From assembly GCF_020740795.1 (NCBI RefSeq), contig NC_067282.1, forward strand, positions 53,265,290 through 53,329,289: a stretch of 64,000 bases of DNA. Direction: 5' to 3'. Position numbers and translations under genes: made by a program. This document shows positions 28,272-37,700 of this stretch, piece by piece. The DNA comes from Apus apus. Lineage: Eukaryota > Chordata > Aves > Apodiformes > Apodidae. The notes under the pieces were generated by a model. That model searched no databases. It was not told the origin of the DNA and worked only from the letters and a program-made list of their open reading frames with translations. Numbering within the stretch: position 1 is the stretch's first letter; each line of letters begins with the position of its first letter.

Positions 28272-31200
28272 AAAAAAGAAAAAAGAAAAATAGCCTGCAG
28301 CTTATTAATACCTTGATTTAGTCTACTAGCCTTTTGGTTAAACCTTTACAGGACAAGATGATATCACTTTCCCCAGCTGAATTTGTCTGTTTTTTCCAAG
28401 GTAGTTTTCATTCGGTATCAGCAAGGAAGTAAACCATGTGTTGTGCCTCATGCATACCTCCTTCAGTTTTAGGAAAAGGTAGAGCAAAGTGCTCAAATGC
28501 TTCTACAGAGACTGTTTGAGTCAAGAAATCCGAAGGCCAGAATTTCAGCCCAGTTATTCCAGAACTCATGAGCTGTTTTCTTTCTTTTGAGAAAAACAGC
28601 CTTCCTCAAATTCCTGCTAAGAACATCCACACAGCACCATCTGTGCAAGCTTGTCACAAAAATCCATATGCATATGAATCAGTGAATTGTTTGCTTTTTG
28701 TTTGGGATCATGCTATTCATTACAAGCACAAGAGAAAATAACTTTCTCCTTTAACCATATGAAAAACATGTTTATCACATGGAGAAGTTTATTCCCATGT
28801 GTGTAGATGCTTCTGTATTTCGCATGCACACACTTTGGAATAGTTTCCACTTCCAGAATAGAGGGCTCTCCTCCCCTTTGCAAATAGTATAACTCTTTCC
28901 TGTGTGGTGGTTTTAAAGGCACTGCAAGAGGTGCCACATTTGGTCCTGCGTGGAATTGAAGCCTGCATTAGGCATACAAGTTGATGGTTTCAGCACATCT
29001 CTTCAGATCTAGTACTTCTGATCCTAAAGGCAATTCAGAACTCAGACTAGCTTGTTTTTGACAGTACCTCACCTGCAAGAAGTTGGATTACGTCCATGAA
29101 AACTCGAAGACTATTTGCCACAGAACTCCACAAGATGTTGAAGGGCAGATCATAGATTTAAATCTACCTGGACTGTAATCAAATACTCATCCTTTACTGA
29201 TGTTTAACTATTTTATAAACAAATGTGTAGCCTTACCTCTGAAAATTGGGGTGATTATAGTAGACAGGAGACTTCCAGCATTAATAGACAAATAAAAGAT
29301 AGAGAAGAATCTCCTTCTTTGTTTTTCCTACAGTAAAAACAAAAAGATGTTAAGAAATGCTTAGGCATAACCACACTTATCAGCCTAGTTTGAACAACCA
29401 GTTTGCACAGTTCAAGATGAAACAGTTATCTAGTTCCTTTCCAGCTTCTTAGGAAACACTACAGTAATGCACATGTCTAAATATAGATATCCTTAGACAA
29501 TTAAAACAGTCAAACAACAGTAAGAGTATTGGTATGACTGAACATCAGAAGGATATTATTACCTGATCATCTTCAAACTGATCTCCACCAAACGCTGACA
29601 CACAAGGTTTGATCCCACCAGTACCAAGTGCAATGAGGATCAAGCCAGTCATGGACAGAGCGCTGGAACAAAACAGGAAAGAGAAAAAGGGGAAAAGAAG
29701 GAATCACTCTCTTAAAGTGTACATAAGAGACAGATTGCCAAAACAGTTGAAATTGAAGTAGCATAAATTTTAGGCATAAGTTGTCCTACCCTTCGTCAAC
29801 CTAAGAAGAACCCATGCAGAAGGGAACTCACATATGCAGCGTTAAATTATCAGGAGAGCCATCCCGGTTGTAATCTGTCAGGTCATTTATGGAGCTCACA
29901 GCTGTGACTGCCTGCCCAATCGCATAGACAATGGACAGGCAGACAATGGTTCTGCCAAAGAGAGATCAATTTTTAGACTTATTAACACAATTACACATGT
30001 ATATATACACACACAGATAATGTAGACTTTTACTCGTTTCAAACACACTTAGTGAGGAAGCGTAATTAACAAATATGACAGGTTATGGACTTATCACAGG
30101 CTGCTGTAAAAATCCATCCACATACCTCTGTCATAGCATTTCTATTCTGTTTATTTTTAAATTATTATTATTATGGTCCAGCTACCCTTGTTTAATTAAG
30201 CAAGGCAAGATGACAATCAGATTCTGTAGGTATCAGAGGAGAAGGGATTCAAGGTCTACAAAGCTTCATTTGTTAAGGTAGATACAACCCAAAATAAATT
30301 TCAAAAAAAAAGAAAAAATCATAATCATACCATCTGAACACAAGTGCTGCACTCTGCAAGATATCAAGCCACTTGCAATGAGTTTACACTGATGGGCTCC
30401 AAAGAGCACACCTGGTCATGGTCACAGCCCTGCTCAACACAGCAGAAGATGGTGCAGACTGCAGCTGACTGACTGCACAGCCAGCTTCATCTCTAATCTC
30501 TGGGAGACCTTTGACAAGTCAGCTAACATTCCTGACTCATATCCCTCCATAAATCTTTATTGTGCTTTTTTTCTGACAATGTAAACACTATTAGAATCAC
30601 AACCTCAGGAAAGGACAGCAAAATCAGGCTGTTGGAAATAATTCAGTAGCACTTCAAAGCACTTGACTCAGTGGTGCTTTTCTGAGCAACTAGCGCACAG
30701 GTAAAAACCCAGAATTCATCAATTAAAGAAAGAGTTGCAACTCAGAAAAGCCTCCCACTGAGCTGTCAAGTTGATACTGAAATTAATCATAGAGTGGTTT
30801 GGGTTGCAAGGGTTCTTGAAAGATCATCTAGCTCCAACCCCCCTGCATGGCCAGGGACACCTCCCACTAGATCAGGTTGCCAAAAACCCCATCCAACCTG
30901 GCCTTGAACACTTCCAGGGAAGGGGCAGCCCCAGCTAGAAGCCCCAGTTAATACCAGATAACACAGTATTTCACCATTTCATTGGCCACCTGCAATAGGT
31001 AGATTCAAGCCAATGTACTTATAACCTTCAGTATCTATTTTTACAATCTGGTGAATGCTTTTCCTTAGTTCAGCTTACACTTTGCCCAGATGAGAGAAGA
31101 AAACATTCATTGTGCCTGGAAAGCAAGTTACTACCTTTAACTGATTAGCAGAACCATAACAAATGTTAACTCATAGTGCAGTTTCAAGAGCTAAATCAAT

Positions 31201-34200
31201 TAAAACCTCAAGCTTTGGGGAAAAAAAACCAACACAAACAATTCTAGCATAGCCAACACCAGCTGTTCCAGACAGCTGCTTTAGGAGATGGTTTCAGTAC
31301 CACTGAGCTCATGGTTTTTGGCTTTCTGAGGAAACACTCACTTAAACTTTCCCAGCCAAGAGTCTGCAATGAGCGCTCCGAGGATCGGTGTCAAGTAGCA
31401 CAGAGCAAGAAACGTGTGGTAGATGGCTGTAGAGAAGTTGTTATCCCATTTCAGGAAATATTTGAAATACAAAACAAGCACCGCTGTAGGAAGAACAAAA
31501 CAATGGATTACAAACCAAAGTCAGGTTTGGGTAAATAATGGTAGGCACGAGGACACAGAGGACACAGGACATACCTTTCATGCCATAGTAGGAGAACCGC
31601 TCACAGAACTCATTAATGATAATGAAGAAGATGCTCAAGGGGTATCCAAAGCAGCTCGGCTGAAGGACAGGGACAGAGAATGTGAGCTCAGAGCTCTGTA
31701 ACACTGACCAGCATTGCTCACTGCAGCCCACAGCTTGAGCAAGCTCAATACAGACTCAGGGGAGTGGGTAGGTACTCAGGGGTTAGAAGGCTGCATAAGC
31801 ATCTGTGGAACAACACTGGTTTGCCTGAACCAAGAGTCTGCAGAGCTCTACAGACTTCTCATCTGCCCTTTGTGAGAGATCTTTAGCAATGCTGTATTTC
31901 ACCTTCAAGCGTTGTGCTACGCACATCTGAAGTCTTCAGCATCTAATCCTTAGAGCAATCTTGATTGGATTTAAAAAAAAAAAAAGCAAACCCCAATGTT
32001 TTTTAAAAACCCAAACCCAACAAAAAAAAAACCTGCCATGCTAAACGCCCACAGCACAATGAAATTAGAATCATAAGGATATTGCTAAATACCTCCAGTT
32101 GAGACAGATAAATGTTTGAACATGTTATTCATTTATGAATACTGCAAAAGAAATTAAAATAAGAGGGAGCAGCGAAAGTATTGCTGACAGTCTGACTTGG
32201 GCATGAGAATGTGCAAGCAGCCTGAACAGCATTGATTTTTGTTATCACCTGAACCAGTGCACATGTTACTCATGGTCTGATAGGAATCTTCACTGAAAGA
32301 ATCTTGCTTGAGCCAAGGTGAATGCCATGCGAGACTAATCTAGCTTTAGAGCAACAGAAATTAGAGATCTAAGTAGAAGCTTCTCGTTCCTGACATCGCA
32401 TCCTTCATGCGCAGGAAGAGGTGTCTCCAAAGGAAGGCCATCCACATGTATCTCAAAATTAGATAAAAACTCACTTGGATGTGTCTAATTCCCTCCGCTG
32501 AAGATAGCAGGAGCTGTAGATTACTAGCCCCAGCATGGACACAGCTTTTGGTGGACTGGAGTTTCTACAGGAGATTGCCACCCAGCTCTGTCCATGAAAT
32601 CACCAGTAAGCCACACATGGCTTCTGAGGAGGTGGATGGGGAACCACACCATGAAGGTTTGGCTCAGCACCCATTAAACATACCCCAAAGGTTTTGATTT
32701 CAGCAGTTGTTTGGTCAGGACCTAAAACAGTGATCCACACGCTGCATCTGGTTTCTGCTCATGTAACCCAGGAGGGGAGGAGAGCATGTCCCCACCTGAA
32801 GTAGGAGACAGCCTTCGCCGTGTTTGGCCTGCCTGCAGAAAAAAGGGACAGGGCAGTCCTGGCCCATGGGCTGGTGTGATCCAGAAAAATCTAATTAAAA
32901 CATTTTTGTCCCTCTTGGGGCTCTCAAACCTCCATCCCTCCCCGGTGCTACACCATCACACCACCCAGCAGCTCATGGTGCTGGTGGTGCTACAGGCTGA
33001 ACTGGGGAGGTAACACTTTTCAGCAAGGCTAGGTGTTTGTTTGAAGTCACTAGTGCTTATGTGCCTTGCAGAGATGTCCTGCATTCACACCCCAGCACCA
33101 CAGCCACAGGGTTTTTCCTGGCTGTTCCTGAACTGGTGGAGATTTTAATGCTACAGCCAGGGTCAAACAGGGGCACAAAGCAACAGACCTTCTTCTTTTT
33201 TTCCTAGACAAAACCAGCAAGAGCAGTATATGCAGCTGTACCTTGCTAGACATAAACAGTTCTTATTTTGCACTGTATGTCCTCTTAAACCTCTGGTGCA
33301 TTATACATGTGCATACACACACATTTACTGAAGCCTTTTCTGCTGTGATCCCTATTGGCCAGAAAGCGCTGGATCCACCACTGAAGAGGCAACCTGAAGA
33401 CTATGTTTTAACGTTTCTGGCAACCTTCCCCTGCCCTGGGGGTGCCAGGCACAGGTCCAACATCACTATGCTGCACAACTTTGACTTTGGCTGCTGAGGA
33501 AGCCACTAAGCTGTGAGAAACCTGTGGGAAAAGTCTGTGGAGTAAAACCTTGCAAGATAAGAAAAGCAAAGGCAGAGAGAGGATTGCTGAGACAGGTGTC
33601 ATAAATAGTTCAAAGATTCAAGAGGAAGAGCTAACACTGAAAGTCAGAAGAGTCCTAAGGGAGAGTGGGTGGATGATGACAACTCAGCCACAGGAAAGAT
33701 GGTCTCCAGGGACTTTTCTCCTCCCAGCCTATGTCTACTCTCTCAGCGAAGGCTCTTCAGACATTTATTCAGACATTTATTTGGTGAGCACACTTAATGC
33801 TCAGCTGGGTTTTAATAAGCTACCAGGTGTAGCTTTACATGTGTTGGCTAATAACTCATATTATACTTGTAAAGTATTTTTAATAGGATGATTATTTTTT
33901 GTGCACTGCTCAAACTATCCAAACGTTACCCAAAGAGAGTCAGTATAGCAACTTAGTATAGGAGAAAACAATACTTACTGACTTTCCTTTTGCAGCTGTG
34001 GAGGGAAAAATACAGAAAAGTTAAATAACATTCCTTTTAAACCACTGAAAGACAGTGGAAAAGTTCAGCTGGAAACAAATCTTCAAGCACAAGCACAGTA
34101 TTGTTCAAGATTAGTAAATTTTCAGTTTGTCAAAGGTGACATTTCATGGAGATTATTAGAAAACATTTTGCTGGATTGCCTTTTGTTTTTATTAAAAAAA

Positions 34201-37200
34201 AACTTTGCTGGATTGCCTTTTGGTTCTATTAGAAAAAATGTTGCTGGATTACCTCTTGTTTTCCAGGCACATATACTCTCCCAGGGAAACATCAAAAAGG
34301 ACTGGTGAGAAAAAGCATCCCATCTGTGGGTTCACGACACCTTCCTGCTATGACTGCTCACCACACACCATTCAAGGTGGTGGTAGACCACCCTATCACC
34401 CACACAGAAGATTAATCCTGTTTCAATTTACTCTCAGGGACGTTACCTTAAAGGCAAGTCAAGAGTAAGGAATAGCCTGAATATACCCTTCCAGGGGAAG
34501 ATGTCAGGTCCTGAAAAGGGACAAATTTCCCATAGCTCAGACTTAAGGAGGCCTGAATACATGGCCTAGTGGAGTGATCCACATTAGCAGTCATTCCCAT
34601 AACCTGAGAAGCTCTGGAAGCACAGCAGGGGTCCCACTGAGGTTAGCGAGAGAAGGCAACTACTGACAGCCCTGGAGCTGCTTCCAGCTGCTCAGGACAG
34701 GTTCACTGCTCCTGGCAGCCCTCCAAGCATTGTCCTGCAGGGCTTGCTGGGCTCAGGGGACAGGCTTGAAGGCTGAGCTTACACTGCTGCAGGTAAAAGC
34801 CCTGTGCCCACATAGTGGATTGTCAGCATTTCCTATAAAACCATGAGTGATTTCATTATCATTAAGATAAGACCAAGTACAAGATGTGAACTTTGAAATC
34901 CCTGCTTGCAAATGATGTGTGCCCATAATAGATCACTACAAGAAAAATATGTTTGCTGAGATCCTCATTTAGTCCATAGTTCACAACAAATGAAAACAGC
35001 TGACAGCAACACTATGGTGTTCAACATGATACTGAATAGTCACTTACAAAAATTATTAAAACAAATGGATCTGATTGTTTCCTTCACTGCCTTGGATGAC
35101 AATCTTTATGATAGAGACAGCTAATTCAAGAACATAACATCATAGAATGGTTTGGTTTGAAAGGAACCTTAAAGATCATCTAGTTCCAACCCCCCTACTA
35201 TGGGCTTTCCATTTTCCTAGAAAACAAGTAACATCCATAAAACGCTAACATGCCAATTTCAGGGCACAGGCAGATACCTGAGCCATTAAAATTATTGGTA
35301 ATGTTCCTTACATGACTCCCGTGAGCAGATATACTGAAGGATACCAAGGGGTTAGTCATTGACTATCTTCATAACAACTTCTTAATTATTTTCACTTGCT
35401 GGCCTTTCCAGCACTCAAGCATTAAAATGCCATGTACAGGAAACAGCAGATTGAGCAGCTCACTTCTGTCTGTTAGTTAAGCCTTGAGATAAAAATATCA
35501 ATGAACTTTTAGTTGATTAGGGTTTTTTTTTCTCCTTTCCAGAAGGTAAAAGTATCACCTCTGCAAGAAACCCTGTGCAGGGGATATCACAAAGGCATTT
35601 TTTTTGAGACAACATCGACCAACTTCAACATTGAAGAGGTAAACTTATTTCTCAACTGTTTTGACTTTATCCCTCTATTCTCCTTTTACAGAGTCAGAAA
35701 ACTCCTGATGGATTAAAACCAGTATTTCAACACAGGCACCTAAAGTGTCTGAGGAAGTCCACTGTCAGACAGCTTCATGGTTAGAGCTACAAAAGCACTG
35801 AGCACCCAGCATTTTTCATTAATTTCAGTGATAAATCTGGGGTTCGCTGGTGGCACCTTGAAACAGTGTCTCCTTTGAGCAATTTTCAGTACCTCTCATT
35901 GTCTCCCCACAGAGAACAACCTGCAGAACTGCTCATTTTCACCACAACATACGTAAAAGCTTCACATTTTTCAAAGCAAAACTCTGGGCAGGTCTGTATT
36001 TGCATTCCCTTAAGATATTAAAATATTTTTAAATGGTGTAAAGACAGAAGGCACTTAGTTCTTGGCTTGGGCACTGAATCTAAATATTTATTTATGGGTG
36101 GGTCACACTCTCCTTCCTGCACTTGCAGGCAAGGTGGGGGCAGGCTCATGGCTCTGACCCCTTCCCCATCACCTCCCACCAGCATGGCTCCCTGCAGCTG
36201 CAGAGATGCTGTGGAATGCTGTGGCTCTTGCTGCTCAGGGTGCATGTCAGGAGAAGGGAGCACCTGCCTTGCTCCTTGCACCCATCACAGCAACTTTGCC
36301 CAACTGCAATACTCCCAAGTCTGCAGCCAGGCTAAATCTCTCTACACAACCATACTGTCACCTGGGGAAGTCCCTGGCTCCAGAGCAAATCTGCTCTCCT
36401 GCTACCTGACTCGTGGCACAACCAAGTCTGTTGCCTCTGATCCCTGGAGCAGCCTTACATCATCCACGCAAGGATGCTCCCGCCACCAGGACAAGTGACT
36501 CCCAGAGTCTCTGCTTCACACCTTGCTCTTCCAGAAGACACCAACACAGAAAGCATGAAGGCAAGCAAGTAACACAGCAAACCTGATGTTACCTGAGCAG
36601 GCACAGCTGCATTAGGTTACTCTCTCTCCCTAGAGTAATCACAACTTTCCCAGCTGGCCTCCCAAGCCAACAGGACCTGCTGCCCCTCTGGGCAGGGGCC
36701 CTGCGAACCTCTGCCTGCTCATCTCTGTCATTGCCCACCACTATGGTTGCCTGTCCCCAGAGCACAGATTTGCCTGCCAAGGCTGCAGTGGTACTTTCTC
36801 ATATTTTGGGCACCTCAGGGTTCCTCCCATAAGTGGGACAAGGTCTCCCCAGCTCAGGAACTGCTTGTAAGGAGAAGAACACTAACATGCCCAGGCACTA
36901 AAGGGTTCAGTGAAGGGCAATGGTCAGATATACCATGGAAAAGCATCATTTGTGCCTTTACTACTCAGCATTCCAGTTTACACAGGCACAAGTCTCCAGG
37001 ATTAACTAGATAAATGGCCTCTGCCCTTATCTGGATCTTCTAGCTGTGTTTCTATGTATTTAAAAAACACCGATTAGGTCAAACCTAGGTAAACATTCTC
37101 ATGAAAAAGCATTATTTAACAGCTGTGAGAAACACCACATTTCACTTGTGCTGGGATTTTAAACTCCACATGCCTTAAAAGTTTAAGATAAACCTTACCT

Positions 37201-37609
37201 GCTAAGGGTTCAGACCTTACAGGGCTGAGGTACCATCCCTTGGCTTTCACCAAGGTTTCAAGGCAGGTTCACATAAACTTGGCTACAGCGTTGCCAGAGG
37301 AAACGCTGCCCCGGAGGGACAGAGAAGACTGATGAAGGAGCAGCAGCTGGGGACGGTCCAAAGGAGCACAAAGCACCCGCAGGTGCCCTCAGACCTGCAC
37401 GGAGCAGCAGAGCCAGCCCCTGGCTGCCGGTCCTCCCCGGATCGGGGGGAGGCTGGGGGGTAGGGGCGGCTTGAGTAGCCCCCCGGGTGCCCAGCCTGCG
37501 GGCAGCACCCCTCCCGGGCCGGCCGGGGGGCAACCACCCGCATCCCACCCCATCCCGCCCCGTCGCACCCCACCTGCGGGGCGCTGCCCGCTCCGCAGTA
37601 CCTACCCAT
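12589..37609 (-). CDS. SLC15A1: Solute carrier family 15 member 1 (PEPT1), complete 23-exon coding region
   Basis: Proton-coupled transporter of di- and tripeptides and peptide-like drugs, expected in the apical membrane of enterocytes and renal tubule cells (POT/PTR family, major facilitator fold, 12 membrane segments). I joined 23 minus-strand exons at GT-AG sites; every phase agrees and the sum is 2127 nt, 708 residues plus stop, equal to human PEPT1. Visible hallmarks: the family motif [11 protein letters not shown] in TM1 (E27, R28), H58 (human H57, proton binding), H122, W295 (human W294), D342 (human D341), E596 (human E595), and the large extracellular domain (about residues 385-585) with N-glycosylation sequons at N441, N480, N503 and N521. 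Human R282 is Lys here (K283). SLC15A2 is the main alternative, but length, C-terminus and the DOCK9 neighbour favour SLC15A1. Longest introns: intron 1 (3610 bp), intron 2 (2319), intron 7 (1898), intron 11 (1697) and intron 9 (1650); shortest: intron 3 (91) and intron 12 (104). Introns hold several CR1 fragments but no other gene. Confidence 0.97.
13692..13792 (-). mobile_element. CR1 3'-end fragment in SLC15A1 intron 22
   Basis: Contains the antisense CR1 tail (AGAATGGTTTGGCTTGGAAA ... TCTAGTTCCAAC). About 100 bp. Confidence 0.85.
14120..14227 (-). CDS. SLC15A1: SLC15A1 exon 22 (TM11)
   Basis: Encodes A611-Q646: [20 protein letters not shown] followed by [16 protein letters not shown]. 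Nearly identical to human through the helix. Acceptor CTTCTCTAG, donor GTAAG. Confidence 0.97.
15070..15216 (-). CDS. SLC15A1: SLC15A1 exon 21 (TM10)
   Basis: Encodes C562-Q610. Contains [21 protein letters not shown]596 aligns with human Glu595, part of the substrate-binding site. Acceptor AATTTCCAG, donor GTAGG. Confidence 0.97.
15665..15761 (-). CDS. SLC15A1: SLC15A1 exon 20 (extracellular domain)
   Basis: Encodes R529 (shared) to E561. The [10 protein letters not shown] segment matches human LEFGSAYTYIV. Acceptor CTTTTTCAG, donor GTAAG. Confidence 0.93.
15900..16007 (-). CDS. SLC15A1: SLC15A1 exon 19 (extracellular domain)
   Basis: Encodes R493 (shared) to R529 (shared), with sequons at N503 and N521. 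It corresponds to the human FVNTFNELITITM region. Acceptor TTTTTAAG, donor GTAAGC. Confidence 0.92.
16606..16655 (-). CDS. SLC15A1: SLC15A1 exon 18 (50 nt, extracellular domain)
   Basis: Encodes L477-I492 plus two bases of R493 ([16 protein letters not shown]), with a sequon at N480. Similarity is low here. The assignment rests on flanking phases, the acceptor CCATCAG and the donor GTAGAG. Confidence 0.88.
17056..17205 (-). CDS. SLC15A1: SLC15A1 exon 17 (extracellular domain)
   Basis: Encodes T427-W476, with the N-glycosylation sequon NVT at N441 and the conserved GNRHTLEV stretch (human GQRHTLLV). Acceptor TCTTTGCAG, donor GTAAG. Confidence 0.95.
18609..18734 (-). CDS. SLC15A1: SLC15A1 exon 16 (extracellular domain)
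   Basis: Encodes K385-W426, the first part of the large extracellular domain. It begins [16 protein letters not shown], close to human KTLPVFPKGNEVQIKV, then diverges as expected for this domain. Confidence 0.94.
19140..19344 (+). mobile_element. CR1 fragment in SLC15A1 intron 15, lacking the 3' tail
   Basis: Sense CR1 sequence (GGTTGTGCCAGGGGAGGTTT ... CACTGGAACAGGCTGCCTGG ... GTAGATGTGGTGCA). It breaks off before the usual octamer tail. Confidence 0.85.
19721..19802 (-). CDS. SLC15A1: SLC15A1 exon 15 (TM9)
   Basis: Encodes T357 (shared) to D384: [16 protein letters not shown] and following residues, the ninth membrane helix entering the extracellular domain. Acceptor TTTACTAG, donor GTAAG. 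Confidence 0.96.
21017..21105 (-). CDS. SLC15A1: SLC15A1 exon 14 (TM8)
   Basis: Encodes T328-F356 plus two bases of T357. D342 aligns with human Asp341, which forms a charge pair with Arg282 in mammalian PEPT1. The segment ends KCRINFT where human has KCGFNFT. Confidence 0.96.
21175..21235 (+). repeat. Low-complexity AT/AC tract in intron 13
   Basis: Degenerate (TA)n and (CA)n sequence, 42 bp upstream (in plus coordinates) of exon 13. Confidence 0.6.
21277..21309 (-). CDS. SLC15A1: SLC15A1 exon 13 (33 nt)
   Basis: Encodes G317-Q327 ([11 protein letters not shown]), matching the IQPDQMQ of mammalian PEPT1. A 104 bp intron separates it from exon 12. Confidence 0.93.
21414..21458 (-). CDS. SLC15A1: SLC15A1 exon 12 (45 nt)
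   Basis: Encodes G302-F316 ([15 protein letters not shown]), the start of the loop after TM7. Acceptor TTGTTAAG, donor GTAGGT. Both flanking phases are zero. Confidence 0.93.
21886..22150 (+). mobile_element. CR1 3' fragment in SLC15A1 intron 11, first of two
   Basis: Sense CR1 3' end (GGTTGGACTAGATGGTCTTT), terminating in CATTCTATGATTCTATG. Confidence 0.9.
22200..22454 (+). mobile_element. CR1 3' fragment in SLC15A1 intron 11, second of two
   Basis: Sense CR1 (AGAGCACTGGAACAGGCTGC ... GGGGTTGGACTAGATGATCT), ending in ATTCTGTGATTATGTGA. A different subfamily from its neighbour 50 bp upstream, so an independent insertion is likelier than a duplication. Confidence 0.9.
23156..23245 (-). CDS. 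SLC15A1: SLC15A1 exon 11 (TM7)
   Basis: Encodes K272-Q301. Contains [15 protein letters not shown], with W295 aligned to the substrate-site Trp294 of human PEPT1. Human Arg282 is Lys (K283). Confidence 0.97.
23281..23320 (+). repeat. Poly(A)/purine tract in intron 10
   Basis: A and G only, with a run of about 17 A. It lies 36 bp from the acceptor side of exon 11, so on the minus strand it is an upstream polypyrimidine tract. Confidence 0.8.
24268..24354 (-). CDS. SLC15A1: SLC15A1 exon 10 (cytoplasmic loop)
   Basis: Encodes F243-D271. It is basic ([19 protein letters not shown]) and forms the large intracellular loop between the two halves of the transporter. Conservation with mammalian PEPT1 is very high. 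Confidence 0.97.
26005..26087 (-). CDS. SLC15A1: SLC15A1 exon 9
   Basis: Encodes V215 (shared) to G242: the end of TM6 ([12 protein letters not shown]) and the start of the central cytoplasmic loop. Acceptor CTATTGTAG, donor GTAAGT. Confidence 0.96.
27255..27338 (-). CDS. SLC15A1: SLC15A1 exon 8 (TM6 start)
   Basis: Encodes A187 (shared) to L214 plus one base of V215. Contains the conserved [20 protein letters not shown] segment leading into TM6. Acceptor TACTTCAG, donor GTAAGTG. Confidence 0.96.
27539..27936 (-). mobile_element. CR1 LINE 3' fragment in SLC15A1 intron 7
   Basis: Minus-strand translation reads [20 protein letters not shown], the C-terminal region of CR1 ORF2, over about 400 bp. 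Confidence 0.92.
28237..28290 (+). repeat. Poly(A) tract in intron 7
   Basis: About 50 bases of A with a few G. Confidence 0.9.
29237..29327 (-). CDS. SLC15A1: SLC15A1 exon 7 (TM5)
   Basis: Encodes E157-R186 plus one base of A187. The core [16 protein letters not shown] matches the TM5 signature FYxxINxGSL of proton-dependent oligopeptide transporters. Confidence 0.97.
29563..29662 (-). CDS. SLC15A1: SLC15A1 exon 6 (TM4)
   Basis: Encodes I123 (shared) to Q156. It carries the highly conserved POT-family stretch [17 protein letters not shown], the second family signature. Confidence 0.97.
29832..29951 (-). CDS. SLC15A1: SLC15A1 exon 5 (TM3)
   Basis: Encodes K83 (shared) to I123 (shared), including [10 protein letters not shown] and the loop [15 protein letters not shown]122 aligns with human H121. 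The two other histidines of the human loop (DHNHDG) are Tyr and Arg here. Donor GTGAG. Confidence 0.96.
30786..30932 (-). mobile_element. CR1 3'-end fragment in SLC15A1 intron 4
   Basis: Antisense CR1 tail (ATCATAGAGTGGTTTGGGTT ... CTAGATCAGGTTGCC ... CTTGAACACTTCCAGGGA). Confidence 0.88.
31342..31483 (-). CDS. SLC15A1: SLC15A1 exon 4 (TM2)
   Basis: Encodes A36 (shared) to K83 (shared). It holds the conserved segment STAIYHTF with Y57 and H58 (human Y56 and H57, essential for proton-coupled uptake), then [15 protein letters not shown], the MFS motif A-like loop. It is separated from exon 3 by a 91 bp intron. Confidence 0.97.
31575..31659 (-). CDS. SLC15A1: SLC15A1 exon 3 (TM1)
   Basis: Encodes P8-K35 plus one base of A36. 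It carries the first membrane helix and the POT signature [12 protein letters not shown]27 and R28 belong to the conserved ExxER motif of peptide transporters. Acceptor CCTTCAG, donor GTATGT. Confidence 0.97.
33979..33995 (-). CDS. SLC15A1: SLC15A1 exon 2, 17-nt microexon
   Basis: A 17-nt exon between acceptor CCCTCCACAG and donor GTAAGT. It encodes A2-S7 (AAKGKS), a short cytoplasmic tail before TM1. It is too short for ORF finding and was identified only because it joins exons 1 and 3 in the correct phases. Confidence 0.87.
34151..34262 (+). repeat. Three tandem copies of a roughly 37-bp unit in SLC15A1 intron 1
   Basis: The core TGCTGGATTGCCTTTTG occurs three times (the third as TGCTGGATTACCTCTTG), each preceded by an ATTA(G)AAAA-type stretch. 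Confidence 0.8.
35139..35211 (-). mobile_element. CR1 3'-tail fragment in SLC15A1 intron 1
   Basis: ATCATAGAATGGTTTGGTTT ... AAAGATCATCTAGTTCCAAC, the last 70 bp of a CR1. Confidence 0.88.
37606..37609 (-). CDS. SLC15A1: SLC15A1 exon 1 coding part (start codon plus one base)
   Basis: ATG followed by G, then the donor GTAGGTACT. Only M1 and the first base of codon 2 are encoded here. The start is chosen because G joins exon 2 in frame (M-A-A-K-G-K-S) and because it sits just below the GC-rich promoter. The rest of the exon is 5' UTR. Confidence 0.88.
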
Positions 37610-37670
37610 GCTGCCGGCGGGGTCCGGAGGGAGAGAAAGAGGGAGAGAAGGAAGGAGGGAAGGAAGGAAG
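37610..37670 (-). other. SLC15A1: SLC15A1 5' UTR, polypyrimidine-rich (start estimated)
   Basis: Between the TATA-like box and the ATG, the minus strand from about 37674 down to 37626 is almost pure CT (TCC/TTCC repeats; on the plus strand GGGA/GGAA repeats). The transcription start is inferred at about 37665, 25-30 bp below the TATA-like box, so most of the leader would be pyrimidine. Confidence 0.5.
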
Positions 37671-37674
37671 GAGG
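37626..37674 (+). repeat. GGGA/GGAA purine repeat in SLC15A1 first exon
   Basis: Purine-only tract of AGAGGGAGAG and GGAAGGAAGG units, lying between the TATA-like box and the start codon. Confidence 0.8.
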
Positions 37675-37690
37675 ATGCCGGAGTCAGCCG

Positions 37691-37700
37691 GGTTTTAAGG
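37691..37700 (-). promoter_or_regulatory. SLC15A1: TATA-like box (CCTTAAAACC) of SLC15A1
   Basis: TTAAAA on the minus strand lies about 85 bp upstream of the ATG inside a GC-rich promoter. GC boxes (GCCCCGCCC at 37711-37719 on the plus strand) lie just upstream. Mammalian PEPT1 promoters are known to respond to Sp1 and CDX2; the GC box fits Sp1. Confidence 0.5.

Noticed and set aside
12589-37609. SLC15A2 (PEPT2) as identity of the peptide transporter
   Set aside because: Exact 708-residue length, the C-terminal tail pattern and the neighbouring DOCK9 all fit SLC15A1.
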